DNA of 64,000 bases from Liopterus haemorrhoidalis. Taxonomy: Eukaryota; Arthropoda; Insecta; Coleoptera; Dytiscidae. Position 1 is the first letter of the stretch. Every line of letters begins with the position of its first letter. Below the pieces are notes generated by a model. The model saw only the letters and a program-made list of their open reading frames with translations. It had not been told where the DNA came from and made no database searches. Below are positions 21,795 to 33,194 of this stretch, piece by piece. The stretch covers positions 209,973,324 through 210,037,323 of the forward strand of contig OZ020611.1 of the NCBI GenBank assembly GCA_963971575.1. The letters run 5' to 3'. Both the position numbers and the translations under genes were made by a program.

Positions 21795-23351
21795 CAGTAT
21801 TGGCCGTAAAGATAGCAACTTTTGATAATCTTATTTTATTTTTATTCTATTCAATATTTTTAATATTAAAAAAATGTAATTCTTACCTTTAACAATCCTC
21901 TACATATATTATAGTAAAAAATTAAATTTTAATAGTAAATTCTATTTTTTTTTATAGTATTTATTATTTTTACCTGGACATAAAGATAGCAACTACTCTT
22001 AAAAAAATCTTTTTTTTTATTAATTAAGAAAATGAATTATTATTAACAGATCATTTTTAATATTTTGTATAGTAACCACCAGTATTTATAACTTCCCGAC
22101 ATCTTTTCGCCATTGATTCTAATAATTTCGTGATCATTTCATTATCAATATTAGACCAGGCACCCTGCAAAGCTGTAAACAATTCTTCAATATTTGAATG
22201 TGTTTTGTTTCTAATCTTTCTGTTGACAATCTCCCAAAGGTTTTTTATTGGATTTAAATCGGGTGACTGTGACGGCCAAGTCATTACGTTAATTTTTGAA
22301 TCCTCGAACCATTTTTTTACCAACTTCGAAGAATGTTTTGTGTCATTATCATGCTGAAAAATATGTTTTAAAGGCATGAACTTATCAGAATAAGGTTTCA
22401 TAACATTTTGAAGGATGTCTATATACTTAAATCGATCCATTATTCCTTCAATGTGGTATAGAGGACCCATACCATATCCCGAGAAACAGCCCCATACCAT
22501 CACATCGCCTCCGCCATGTTTAACTGTTGGCAAGGTGTATTTTTGAACAAATCTTTTATTAGCAGGCCTCCTAACGTAACTTACACCATCACTTTTAAAC
22601 AAATTGAACTTAGATTCATCACTAAAAATTACTTTTTTCCATTGATCCACAGTCCAGTCAATATGATTTTTAGCAAATTTTAATCGGGCCTTCACATTCT
22701 TTTTGGATAGAAGTGGTTTTTTAGCAGGAAGGCGACTAAAAAGATCCTCACTAACTAATCTTCTGCGAATAGTTCTTGTTGAGATGTTTTCTTGATCCAT
22801 TTGTGGCAAAAGGCCCAAAATTTTCTCCGATGATAGAAAGGGGTTATTGGTAGATAAATAAATAATTTTTTTATCAGTTCGTTTTGTAGTTTTTCGTGGC
22901 CGTCCTGGAATTTTTGAAACTTCAAACGTACCTTCTTCTCAAAATCGTTTTATAATTCGCGACACAGTAGATTTATGAACATTTAAATTTTGTGAAATCA
23001 CATTTTGCTTTAAAACCAGAAATTATGAAGTTTCTAATTTCACTTGAAACAGTTTTACTACGACCCATGATTGACACATATAAACTGAAATATTACTTGT
23101 GCACAACATATTATTTATGGATAAAATCTGCATATAACAAGAAAATTCAAGTAGTTGCAATATTTTTGTCCAAGCAAAAATGAAGAAATAATTTATTATT
23201 AATCTGTAAGTCAGATTATTTGATTATTGATTGATGTAACAAACAAAATATGATTAAATTATAGAATTAAGAGTATTTATTTTCCAATATTAGTATTAAA
23301 ATTTGAAAAATTGAAAGATGTTAAAAGTTGCAATCTTTATGGCCAATACTG
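21795..23351 (-). mobile_element. Tc1 element with four binding-site-like repeats (IR/DR layout)
   Basis: 1557 bp between TA dinucleotides. Outer ends are CAGTATTGGCCGTAAAGAT on the left and, in reverse complement, CAGTATTGGCCATAAAGAT on the right. Related inner copies occur about 180 bp inward on each side: TGGACATAAAGATAGCAAC at 21975 and its diverged inverted partner at 23150-23172. This matches the inverted-repeat/direct-repeat architecture known from Sleeping Beauty-like Tc1 elements. It encodes one transposase, broken only near its N-terminus. Confidence 0.93.
22057..23069 (-). pseudogene. Tc1 transposase (DD34E), nearly intact
   Basis: Minus-strand transposase of the Tc1 at 21795-23351. 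The reading frame from about 22818 to the stop at 22057 is unbroken and holds the whole catalytic region: FSDESKFN (first Asp), QHDNDTKH (second Asp) and SPDLNPIKNLWE (Glu), with GGGDVMVWGCF between. Upstream, the N-terminal part starting with ATG at 23067-23069 shows the paired helix-turn-helix and the GRPRKT AT-hook-like motif. That part has one frameshift near 23010 and one in-frame TGA near 22938. These lesions make it non-functional, but decay is light compared with its hosts, as expected for the youngest insertion in the stack. Confidence 0.92.
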
Positions 23352-24059
23352 TAGGTACCTAATTAAGTTCAAATCCCATAACAAAGCCTTTTTTTCATAG
23401 TAAGGCATTTTTTTCATAATGAGGACTTTTTTAAAATTTGTTTAATAATACTATAAAAACATTTTATTATAGATTATATATTATTAAACAAATTTTCAAA
23501 AAGGCCTTATTATGGGATCCAACATAACATATAATTAACGAGAAACAGTCAATAAATAATAAGTAATACTACTAATATGAAAATTAAATTATATGTTTAT
23601 TGGTTCACATCTTTCTTTATATTTAACAAAATCACATTTTAGAAATAAAAATATAAAATAAATCATAAGAAATTTTTTTAAATTTTCTTTGTATATAATT
23701 AATAAGAAACAACCAATAAATAATTAACAATCAAGTTTAAATATATATGGTAATAAAAAATATAATTAGATATGTTTATTGGTTGCCGTCCACATTTTCT
23801 TTTTTTTTTTTTAATAAAATCATGTTTTTTAGATGTATCTGCTTTTTTTAATAAAGATGTATCCTTAATGACATCATAGAAATTTAGTCAAAACGTTATG
23901 CCTCGATCGCGTTCATCGGCAAACGTCGACTCAGCGGTAAAGGCGTCTTCAAAAGTAAAAATACTATAAAGTAGGACATTTCCGATATTTTTTAACAGTA
24001 GGTAGGACGAAGGACAAGGCGGTAAATTGTAGGACGGTTGGTAACCCTAGTTCAAACCA

Positions 24060-24995
24060 ATTCTCGAAACATTTTTTCCACTCTGAAGTTAGTATCCCAA
24101 AAACATATTTTCGAAGGCTTCAACAACTTCTTGAGGTGATGAAAATCGCTGTCCACGTATTTTTTGTGACATTGGGGAACAAAAAAAAGTCGTTAGGGGA
24201 TAAATCAGGTGAATATGGGCAATGAGACATTAATTCACTGTTTTTCTCCTGCAAATAATCATTTTTTTGACGTGCTGTGTGGGAGCTTGCATTGTCATGA
24301 TGAAGAATGATGCGACGTTTTTGGTTGTTTCTCCTGATTTTGTCGATGACTTCTGGCAAACAAATTGTTATATACCATTCAGCATTATACTGTTCTCCGA
24401 TCCTCCAAAGGAATGGTTGCGACATGTCCAGCCCAACCAAAGAAACAAGCGATCATTTTCTTGGAAGTGCTTCATGAACGTACAACTTTTGTGGGTTTCG
24501 GTTCATCTTGGAAGACCCAAACAGTGGATTTTTGCTTAGTTTCCGGTTCACATGAATAAATTCAAGTTTCGTCACCTGTAATGATGTATACGGATTTTGC
24601 AGTATCTAGGTTGAATTTTTTTAGCATTCCCTTAGATCAATCAACACGAGCCTTTTTTTGAGCTTCGGTCAAATTATGAGGAATCCATCGGGAACAGATC
24701 TTTTTGTAGCCTGCGATATGCCAAAGAATGCCTCTATCTCACGGTAAGTCACATGCCGATCTTGCACAGCATCAATGTTTTTTTTTGAATCACAACCGAT
24801 TTTGGTCAACCTTCACGAGATTCATTACTGACGGACGCACGACCACGGCAAAATTCTGCAAACCAATTGTAAACAGTCTTTTCTGATGGTGCTTCATTAC
24901 TAAAAGTTGAACTAAGTGAATCTATGCATTGTTAGGCCATTACTAAAATCGTAAAAATCATCAAACGAAAATCTTCACGAGTAATATCCATTTTT
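24060..24995 (-). pseudogene. mariner transposase (DD34D type), decayed
   Basis: Recognisable blocks in order on the minus strand: an N-terminal helix-turn-helix (about 24990-24800, SEKTVYNWFAEFCRGR with a stop before it), VYIITGDE (first Asp), HHDNASSHTA (second Asp) and YSPDLSPNDFFLFP (third Asp). Multiple stops and frameshifts occur. The longest clean piece is 24120-24440, 106 residues covering the second and third catalytic Asp. The 3' end is cut by the hAT target site. Confidence 0.9.
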
Positions 24996-25159
24996 TCACA
25001 ACTTTTTTTTTAACGCTCACTGTCAACAAATTACTCGGTCAATTTATAAGCTGCCACTGCTTTCACAATAACAAATGTCAAATTTTACGAATAGAGTAAT
25101 GCCACATTTCAATATTGCCATCTAGTGGTCGTTTATAAAAACATAAAAGGTAACCGTCG

Positions 25160-26270
25160 TATAATATTCAAAATATTATTTTGAATTACATACTTATGTT
25201 TTTAAAATATAACTCAAATGAGTCGAGACCGGAGCAGGTGCATTATTCGGTGTAGCGTCGTACATGATGTACGTCAGGAAAGACTCTAAAAATGTGGACT
25301 GTAAGCTGGCTGCGTTCGTTCGGGTAAACGGGTGTAAAATAGGGGTAACAAAATAGCACAACGGGCATAACCTCTCAGTACTGCCTCGAAAAGGGCCTTT
25401 AGTGTCGTTTGCTGCTGCACCAATTGACTGTGGGAGGTTTATACATATGACCAACTCATACAACAGCGACTTAAATGCACTCCTGTACGCGTAGTACTAA
25501 AATTATGAATTAGACGAGACGACAAACTGTCCGAAGTCAGCGATCGTGGATTCAAGTTAAAATATACATAAGAGCCCCGGCTTACGTATGCAGGTGGGAT
25601 CGCCACTTCATACGTGAGCCAAAACATACTTAAATTGATAATGCAATGCAATATAGTAATGTACATGTATGGAACAAATTTATGTATAGTAATTTCCCAA
25701 AGGTCTGGCCACAGAGAGATGGGTGCAAAATAGAATGAAAACTAAAAAAAAAGGTACTTCAAAAACTATTGGATGAAGTCGAAAAAAAGCACAAGTCTCC
25801 TCGTACAGAAATTGTTTGTATATTTATTTTATAATTACCTTTATTATATTTTTTCATGAAAAGATTCGGCCATCTTATCATATACTAGGAGAAAAGCCCG
25901 TCATTCGACGGTGTAAAGGTAATTCCCAAATTAAAAAGAAACTCTCGGTACAATATTAGAACAGTGGTGGCGTTTATTGATAAGTCATATACCTAGCTTT
26001 CTTTCTAAATATAATAAATTGTCAAGTAAATGCCCAGTTAGGAAAAGGAAATAAACTGATTAAAAAAGAAACTATAAACATCTGTAAAACGATTATAAAG
26101 GGTAGCGAATATTTAAGCCATCTTCGTTACAGATTGCAGAAACAGAAATTAATATGGAGCTACTGCTCATGTACTGCAACGACAACTTAGGTTATTCATA
26201 TGTTAATTTGATGGTAAGCACACCAAAAACTTCTTTAAAACCTAAATTTTTTGTAAAAAAATAGCCATTA
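25160..26270. other. Gene-free stretch
   Basis: 25200-25680 has a more balanced composition than the surrounding DNA, with a minus-strand frame at 25194-25463 (89 residues, starting MYELVICINLPQS). I recognise no family and see no clear splice pattern. 25700-26270 is AT-rich with nothing recognised. Confidence 0.3.
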
Positions 26271-26524
26271 GTACCATTGGTTATGCCCTTCACCTTTACG
26301 TCCTTGCACGGCGTACCCGTGAAAAGGCTACGTAGACCTATCCATGGCAGACAACTGCATTAAGCGGACTTTACACTATCAATAATAATGTCAGTAATAC
26401 TGAGTCAATAATAATGACACTACTAGTATTTTTGCCAGTTGTCAAAAATTACCTTACACTATCATTATTACTGACAGTATTTTAGTCAGTAACCAGTAGA
26501 AGTTATCTGGAGAACATCAAACAA

Positions 26525-26824
26525 GTGAATATTATTATTATGAAGAGTAATAAGCAAAAAGCCTGCTTGGCTTTAGTGTTGTATTTTGGTACAAAGCGAT
26601 TCGTAAATCGAAAACGATGGGTGAAGGAGTGGCTTAAAAAACGTACAGAGTATACTCATATTAATTTATTAAAACAAATTCTTTTCAACGATCCAAATGA
26701 CTACCACTATTACTTTCCGATGGATGCGGACACCTACAACTTTCTTGAGAATTTGGTAGCAACCCATCTAACTACCTGTGTTAAATTCTGTGGCTCAGTA
26801 AGGTTAAATGGACGTTCAGTGTAA
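26525..26824 (+). pseudogene. Harbinger nuclease (HARBI1/ALP1-like) N-terminal fragment
   Basis: RKRWVKEWLKKRTEYTHINLLKQIL followed by DPNDYHYYFPMDADTYNFLENLV is the conserved N-terminal region of HARBI1/ALP1-like transposon nucleases. The frame stops at 26822-26824 before any DDE catalytic residue, so this is a truncated, inactive remnant. Confidence 0.75.
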
Positions 26825-26889
26825 CCAAGAAATTTTAGTGTATAAAATACCCAGGATGTTGGACTATAAACATCGTTGGCACTTGCTCC

Positions 26890-27192
26890 TGATCGTTTAG
26901 AAGATTCGATTTTCTTTAACTCTTTCCTGTATTAGAGCTCAAAGTATTAAATTTTTTCGTCATGTTTTTTGCATTTGGCCTTATTTTTTATACACTTCTA
27001 ACAATTTTAAAAGTCATTCATTCCGCTTCACTTTGTTCGTGTAGTCAGGCCGACGAGCATCCCAGAGCTGCGGCATTGACTCATACGTTTCAATAAAGGT
27101 TTGTAGCAGCAAACGTTCTGACGTTTCAACTTCAATTTCATCATCATCATCCACAACATCGTGTATAGTAAAATCATCTATTAAATCCATTG
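26890..27192 (-). pseudogene. MADF (Myb/SANT-like) DNA-binding protein of the Harbinger element
   Basis: Minus strand from an ATG at about 27190. An acidic head with DDDDEIEVET leads to FIETYESMPQLWDARRPDYT, then NKVKRNE and LLKLLEVYKK, the characteristic MADF helices. In-frame stops after KRNE and VYKK and later shifts show decay. MADF proteins are the usual second protein of PIF/Harbinger elements, where they help the nuclease bind DNA and enter the nucleus. Confidence 0.75.
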
Positions 27193-27720
27193 ATTACGAT
27201 ACTAACTATTACTAACTTGACACGAGATAAACAACAACTAAAAACTGAAGATCAATACTGACAGTAATACTGATACACTGCGAATGGCTGTCAGTAAAAT
27301 TGACAGTTCCCCCCACTACCTACGATACTGAAGGCTATATTTCAAGAAATCTAGATTTCGTCAGTTCACTCCATCATTCCATCAGTACTTGCATTAGGTC
27401 GTCAATATTACTGTCATTATTTTATAATACTGACATTATTATTGATAGTGTAAGGTCCGCTATAGGCAGCTAAATTCCCACCTTGTCCAGGGTTTGACTT
27501 TGCGATTTATTAATCGTGATGGAAAATGCTGCTTTGACTGGAAACTGTTTTCGGCGTAAGATGAGGGGCAAGTCGGGATCGGTGGGAGCTAAATCAATCA
27601 TAGGAATGAAAGCTGTATTTCTTTGGGAAGATCCCGTTAAAACGGTGGCAGTTATTAGATTTTTAAACAATTTTGTCACTAACAGGCGTGTGCTATTACA
27701 TAGGACTTTTTTGTATTGAG

Positions 27721-28615
27721 GTTTCGAAACAACATAATTATTGCCCCTACTTTTAAGTTGACCATATCTACGAAATTCTAAAAGGAATTACTTTTATTTT
27801 TTTAAATATTTTTACTGACAATATTTTTCTGTTCAGGTTATTATTTTTTTCTAATCAAGTCATTATTATTTCTGATCAAATCATTATTTTTATCTAATCA
27901 AGTCATTATTTTCTTCCGGTCAAAAAATAATTTTAAATGATCACATACTTCTGATCAACACAACAAAATTTTCTGATCACAAACTGAATTAAATTTCGAT
28001 CAATTAAATACCAGCCATTATTAAATGTGTTATAAAATTTCGCTTTTGCAGTTTATGACCATAATATGCAACTGATCAAAATCAAACAAAAATATATGTA
28101 AAGATCATATATTATTTGTTGATTCTGTTGTATTATTTTTTCTAAATTCGAAACCTTTTACGACTTATAGTCCGTCGAAGCAAACAAAGTCCCTGGGTAG
28201 GCGTGTATTAGCGCTCTATGCGTTCTCAAGTACACTCAACGGCATATTACACTCGTGCGAAATTCTATATATATGTGAACTATTATATATAAATATTAAT
28301 AATAGTTATAAATACAAATCAATTTTGAGTTATAAATTCAAATCAACTTGAATTATATCAAACACAAATACTAAAGCACAAATTATACAAATAAAGCGTA
28401 AAATCAGTAGAGTCGATTCAAATAGAGAAGGATACACGACCGTTACAAAATTGCGCAAACAAGATAACGCCAGTGGCGGAGACAAATAAAATATTTTCAA
28501 ACCAAAAGGGATAATTAAATAATATTTTTATTGAATTACTTAAGGAACGATTTAAAAGCTATATATTAATATATAAATGAAAAAATATAAATAAAATGCT
28601 GTTTAATATAAATAT
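27721..28615. other. AT-rich gene-free stretch
   Basis: Contains irregular repeats of TGATCA/TAATCA-like words at 27840-28080 (for example TTATTTCTGATCAAATCA), perhaps a decayed short tandem repeat. No coding exon. Confidence 0.3.
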
Positions 28616-28616
28616 G

Positions 28617-28925
28617 TCAGTCATAAATGACAGAAGGCAAATTAAGTATGAATAAAAAATAAATATGCCGACCAGACGGGGAAAAAATATATATTGCAGC
28701 AAAATTAATTTTATTATTAAATATATATCGGTCAGATGTACTTTTAGAGATGCCAGTTGCAGCAATCACTCGTTCCCGGAAATTTGTTACAGGAATTTTG
28801 AAGTTTTTCAGATTAACTTCCTCCTTCATGAACTGCATAACATTATTAATAATTTCGCGGCTCTGGCTATGATGAAGCACTTGACCTTTACATCCCACTA
28901 ATTGCTTCTGCATTTTGTAAAACAC
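28617..28925 (-). pseudogene. N-terminal helix-turn-helix fragment of a DDE-type transposon protein
   Basis: The minus-strand frame has SQSREIINNVMQFMKEEVN followed by RVIAATGISKSTSDRY. This resembles the N-terminal HTH segment (SQAREII.NV..FM ... A.ATG.S..T) repeatedly seen in insect DDE-transposon proteins. After the HTH the frame becomes AT-rich nonsense. Could alternatively be a first exon of an unannotated gene, but no downstream exon is recognisable. Confidence 0.4.
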
Positions 28926-30800
28926 TGTTTTTAAAATTAAAACAAATTAATTTCATAACCTCAACTTATCCTACTGTTCTATTACCAAATATGTATTTAT
29001 CTATTTACGTCGTCTTTCACTAACAAATAATTCGTATTAAAAAATACGATTTTAGATTGTAGATGTATTCTAATAATTTTAGATATTTTATATAAACACG
29101 TTGGAAGCTCCTAACTCATATAAGACTTCTACGGCTATGAGTAACAAACCTAAGACCCCTATTATAAGTAAATTAGACCCGTCCAGACGAAAAATGGTTT
29201 CTACACACTTTTATTGATGTACTCAACTCTATTTGAATCGACTCTACTTATCAGTTCTGTGTCAAACACATTCCTTAAGGTGGTTCCTAATTGGTCAGAC
29301 GGAAACCCTCCGAAAAATTTTCAAATAAGTTCACATATTTTCCGGGGTTCTTGTTTGCTACGTGGTACTAAATTTATAAATACAGTGATTTATTTGCGTG
29401 TACAGTGTAGGATCCTATTAAAACTTACAGACAAATATGCGTCTCATAAACAGATATCATTTATCAACTCAGTATATTCTTTCGTTATATTAATCAAAAA
29501 TAATTATTACTAAAGTAAATCTTTGTTGGAGGAACACAAATAAAAGTAATTAAATAAAAACACTTATTGTTTATTTATACACACCAGGTAAAATTAAATT
29601 ACAATAAAACTTACAATATACATATATATAAATACATTCTTGTAAAATTGTAAAAAAAAATACAATACAATGCTCCTTTAAAATTGTTTAAAATTAATAA
29701 ATAAATACATCTCGTAATATGATTTGTCAGGGGGTTGTGCTTGATATGACTGGGGTTCTGACAATCAATTTTTATCTTACAGACATTAGGTAAAAAGTTA
29801 TTCGCCGATAATTCATTAAATATTTATTTCAACAAGTAAATTTTTGGTAAAATTCTAGGCCGTATCCATTACAGTAGCCAAAAGCATTTTAGTACCTAAG
29901 ACAAAAATATTTTCCTAAAATTCAAATATAAAATAGATAATGCTAGTCAATTTTCTAACTGACGCCCATTTAATTTTTTAACCCTTTACGCATTGTGCCA
30001 TATTTGGTCATTGAAAAAAAAAAAAAAGTTAGGACGCAAATTATCTTCGCTTCACCTGTCACTATCTAGAACTAATTAAGTAGTATTCGTTCAATTTCTA
30101 ACGAAATATGTGGAGATCTAACGTTTTTGGTAGAACTAGAAAAATAAGAATTTTCGAAACATGTAGATGATACCTTATTGTATGGCTCGGAAACCTGGAC
30201 CCTGAATGATATCTATAGCTGTAATTATTTGTACATTGGTGCATACGAAAAATACTGGCCATAACGTGGACAGAAAAACCAACAGTGATCTGTACTTAGT
30301 CACCAACCAAAATGAAATAAATAAATGCAGAACCGACTTCACAAAATAAAAACTAGATTAAATAAAGAAGAAGTTAAAAAGGAAGTCCCGAGACTTCCTA
30401 AAAAGTAAATAAAAATTACTGTAGCAAATAAAAAAGAATGGACAAAAGTGATGAAAGTTAAATTGTAAAACAAACACAATTGATGAACTCAAGGGAAAAG
30501 TAGTATAAGTGACACTGAGATACGTGAATAACTGTTTTAATGAAGTCTGGTTAGAGTCAGAGAAAAAGTATGTATTTAAACTTACTTGTGCTGACATGTA
30601 ACAGGAATAACTTAAAGTATTTATAGAAACTCAGTTGTCAAATTTAGGATAACGGTTTAAATGTACCTGGTGTGAAAATGGCACTTGTACTACTTTTCCG
30701 CTGAGCCATTCAATCGTAAAAATAACACATGATAACAGTTTAGTCGGAAATTATGAATTATGTGAATCAAAATAACAAAAATTATTATAATTTTGTATAA
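28926..30800. other. Gene-free stretch
   Basis: No gene, element terminus or RNA recognised. Open frames here are isolated and AT-driven. Confidence 0.3.
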
Positions 30801-30809
30801 AAAATATAA

Positions 30810-32300
30810 GACTGATGACCTTAATATATCAAAAAATTGACCCTAGGGCATCGATATCTCATCGGGCCTAAAAAATATCGAAGAACTCGTGAAAACACAT
30901 TTTACCCCTTATCATCTCCTTAGGGATTGAATTTAAAAAAAAAACTCTTATTGGGAGCTCATGTCATGAAACGAATATAGTTCTCGAATTTTGTGTATCT
31001 TGGTCCAAAGAATGTTCAATCGAATAAATAATACCAATTCAGTCCTTAAGGGGTGAAATAAAAAAAAAAAATAAAAAAACTCAAAACACTTTCTCAAGAT
31101 TTTTAAAACACAACTATGTGCCAAAAAGAAATGTTGTAACTCAACAAACACAAAAAATACAACTAGTTCTATAATTCGCCTTAAAAGTGCATTCATTCTT
31201 TTAGGGATTGATTAGGGCAAAATCCTGAAATAAGTTTTTAAACATTGATAAAGGTAACTTTTGTAAGCAAAAAAACAATTCGATGTCTCATCAGACCCAA
31301 AAGATATTGTAGACTTCGTGAAAACACATTTTACCCCTTATGAATCGAATTTAGAAAAAATACTTTCTTAGGGGTGCTTACGTTATGAAAGGAATACACT
31401 CCCCAAGTTTTATGTTTCTAGGTCTAGGGGACGTTGTAACGAATTAAAAATACCAATTTACCCCTTTAGGGATGAAATTTAAAAGAACGGTCAAAAACTT
31501 TCTAAATATTTTAAAAAGGCATATATGGCAAAAAAGAATGTTATAACACAACAAACACAGAAGATACGAAGGGTTCCATAATTCACCCTAATTGTAGATT
31601 CACCCCATTAGGGTTTTATTAGGGCAAAATCCTGTAACATGTTTTTAAACATTTGTACAGTAATACCCCGTTACTCGACTGCCTCATAGCTTGACGGTTT
31701 CGCCAATCGACGTAAATGTCTAGAGTGAGAGTCGACGGAGCATCGCTACCCGACGTGTGATCGAGTACCGATCACGTGATACATATTTTGGTAAACAAAG
31801 CATAATGAACGCATGGCCAGCAGTTCGCGCCTAGATATCTTGACGACAACAACTCAGATTTAGTGCAGCTATGAACTTTTTGTTTTTTGCTAAAATAAGG
31901 GATTTACATTTATAATTATGGGTCCAAAGGATAGAAATGCAAGCATAGCTAAAAGGAAAACATATACATATATGTATTTCCTTATATGTATATATGTACA
32001 TACGATTCCCTACTCGGACGGATTCGCTACTCGACACTTTTTCAGAACGCATTAACGAGGAGTAGCGGGGTATTACTGTATGAAGAAACTTTTTAAGCAA
32101 AATCCAAGTTGATATCTCATAGGGCCTAAAATATATTGAAAATCTGTGAAACCACATTTTACCTCTTTTCGCCCCCTTAGAGGTTGAATTTCGAAAACTC
32201 CATTCTTAGTAAGTGCTTACGTCATGGAGGGAATTTACTCGCAAAATTTCATGTTTGTAGGTCCAGTGGTTTGGGCTGGACGTTGATTATGATTAAGTGA
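30810..32300 (+). repeat. ~410-430-bp tandem repeat, three units, split by a pogo-like MITE
   Basis: Units begin near 30830, 31262 and 32090. Each shares GATATCTCAT/GATGTCTCAT, then GGGCCTAAAA/GACCCAAAAG, GTGAAAACACATTTTACC, then a GGTCCAAAG/GGTCTAGGGG word and AATACCAATT. Unit spacing is about 430 bp and, after subtracting the insertion at 31658-32078, about 406 bp. No coding capacity; satellite-like local array. Confidence 0.75.
31658..32078. mobile_element. pogo/Tigger-like MITE
   Basis: Ends CAGTAATACCCCGTTACTCG and, in reverse complement, CAGTAATACCCCGCTACTCC, flanked by TA on each side. Terminal CAGTAATACC with TA duplication is characteristic of pogo/Tigger elements. 421 bp, no transposase. 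It separates the second and third units of the tandem repeat. Confidence 0.85.
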
Positions 32301-32493
32301 GTCAGTTATTATTTAATATATACAGAATTTAGTTATGAAAATTGACACGTTTCATGAACGATTGTACATTTACCGGTTGATTTGAGTTAGCACGAATTTT
32401 GAGTTAACCGATGACGATAAATAACGACAAAAAACTACCATCTAATGAAATGGACTCTATGATACGTGGAAAATATTATTACTTTCTCGAAAC

Positions 32494-32603
32494 CAGGGGC
32501 GTATTTCCCACTAGGCGAATGCTGGGGGCCTACCTCCTTGGGGGCCTACCAGGGCCTCTCAGAGAAGTTGCGCCTCGGGCCTCCGAGTGGGTAAATACCG
32601 CTA
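32494..32603. mobile_element. 110-bp hAT MITE
   Basis: Starts CAGGGGCGTATTTCC and ends AAATACCGCTA, with the exact 8-bp duplication CTCGAAAC (32486-32493 and 32604-32611). Very short and coding-free; the 137-codon frame running through it (32411-32824) is therefore not taken as a gene. Confidence 0.85.
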
Positions 32604-33194
32604 CTCGAAACTACAAAGTTGTTGTACTTTTGAAAATAGTTAACGTCGAAATTTCAGTTAGCATGACGAATAAAAATATTTATGAAAATTTACCAAGTGT
32701 ATCATTTAAGTACTTTTTACCTATATTCGAATTCCATCAAGTAAAACCATCAAGTATCAAAATATTCAAATATTACAATAGTAGGTGGCACGAAAATAAG
32801 CATTGTATTTTGGTACGACAGTAAAATTGTAACCATCATGACTACTCAACAAATGTAGTCACTTTACTGAAGTGAAAACATATTTCAGAAAAGAAAATAA
32901 CTAAGTAATTCCATGTGCACATAATACACCATATATGGCACAAATCTCTTTTCTTGGAAAATATATGTTAAAATATAATTAGGAATAACACAGGGCTGCG
33001 AAAATTAATAGGTAAGCTCATTAAACATTTGTAATATGCCAAAAATTTACTTCGATTAGGTTGAATTTTTGTTCAATTTATCGGCAAACAACATCATTAG
33101 GTACACATATTTATCAATTTTAACACTTATTGACATTAAAAAGATTAGGCTCGTTTGGGCATATTTCATTTAAATGCAAAATTACACATTTATA
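32604..33194. other. Region downstream of SLC66A2
   Basis: Includes the expected 3' UTR of SLC66A2 on the minus strand next to 33195. I see no canonical AATAAA close to the stop on that strand; nothing else is recognised. Confidence 0.3.

Larger units (their letters stand above)
21675..24049. mobile_element. hAT element nested in mariner, carrying a Tc1
   Basis: Starts TAGGGTTACCAAATG and ends GGTTGGTAACCCTA, with the exact 8-bp duplication GTTCAAAC (21667-21674 and 24050-24057). Both subterminal regions carry AGTAGGACA-type words. Apart from the Tc1 at 21795-23351 about 0.8 kb of non-coding hAT sequence remains, so it is non-autonomous. Confidence 0.92.
21550..25159 (-). mobile_element. mariner-type element with nested hAT and Tc1 insertions
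   Basis: Outer ends are CGAGGGCTACCTTTTA (left) and, in reverse complement, CGACGGTTACCTTTTA (right), each next to TA. It contains a decayed minus-strand mariner transposase (about 24060-24995). The 2375-bp hAT insertion at 21675-24049 lies near the transposase 3' end. Removing the insertion leaves about 1.23 kb, the normal mariner length. Confidence 0.88.
26363..27461. mobile_element. PIF/Harbinger element inserted in helicase
   Basis: Terminal inverted repeats AGCGGACTTTACACTATCAA and (right end reversed) AGCGGACCTTACACTATCAA extend inward through AATAATGTCAGTA. Flanking trinucleotides are TA-rich (TTA left, ATA right), compatible with a mutated 3-bp duplication. It holds remnants of both genes typical of insect Harbinger elements, the nuclease N-terminus (plus strand) and a MADF-domain protein (minus strand), in convergent orientation. 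The middle is deleted. Confidence 0.85.
26286..27720 (-). pseudogene. Helitron-type (PIF1-like) helicase C-terminus, split by a Harbinger insertion
   Basis: The minus-strand frame at 27470-27679 carries conserved helicase blocks: TKLFKNLITATVLTG, then FIPMIDLAP, then RRKQFPVKAAFSITINKSQ and QTLDKVGI. The protein should continue with LP..V.CHGQ.YVA.SRV. That continuation is found 1.1 kb further on the same strand at about 26286-26362 (VYVAFSRVRRAR, with a stop). The gap is exactly the element at 26363-27461. A stop codon also follows DKVGI. Only the last part of the helicase is present; no Rep domain or Helitron terminus was found. Confidence 0.75.

Noticed and set aside
25194..25666. Possible unique protein gene on the minus strand
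   Set aside because: Two short frames in different phases, no domain, no convincing splice sites; described only as a gene-free stretch.
32411..32824. 137-codon plus-strand frame
   Set aside because: It crosses a 110-bp hAT MITE with exact 8-bp duplications and has no domain; openness is due to chance.
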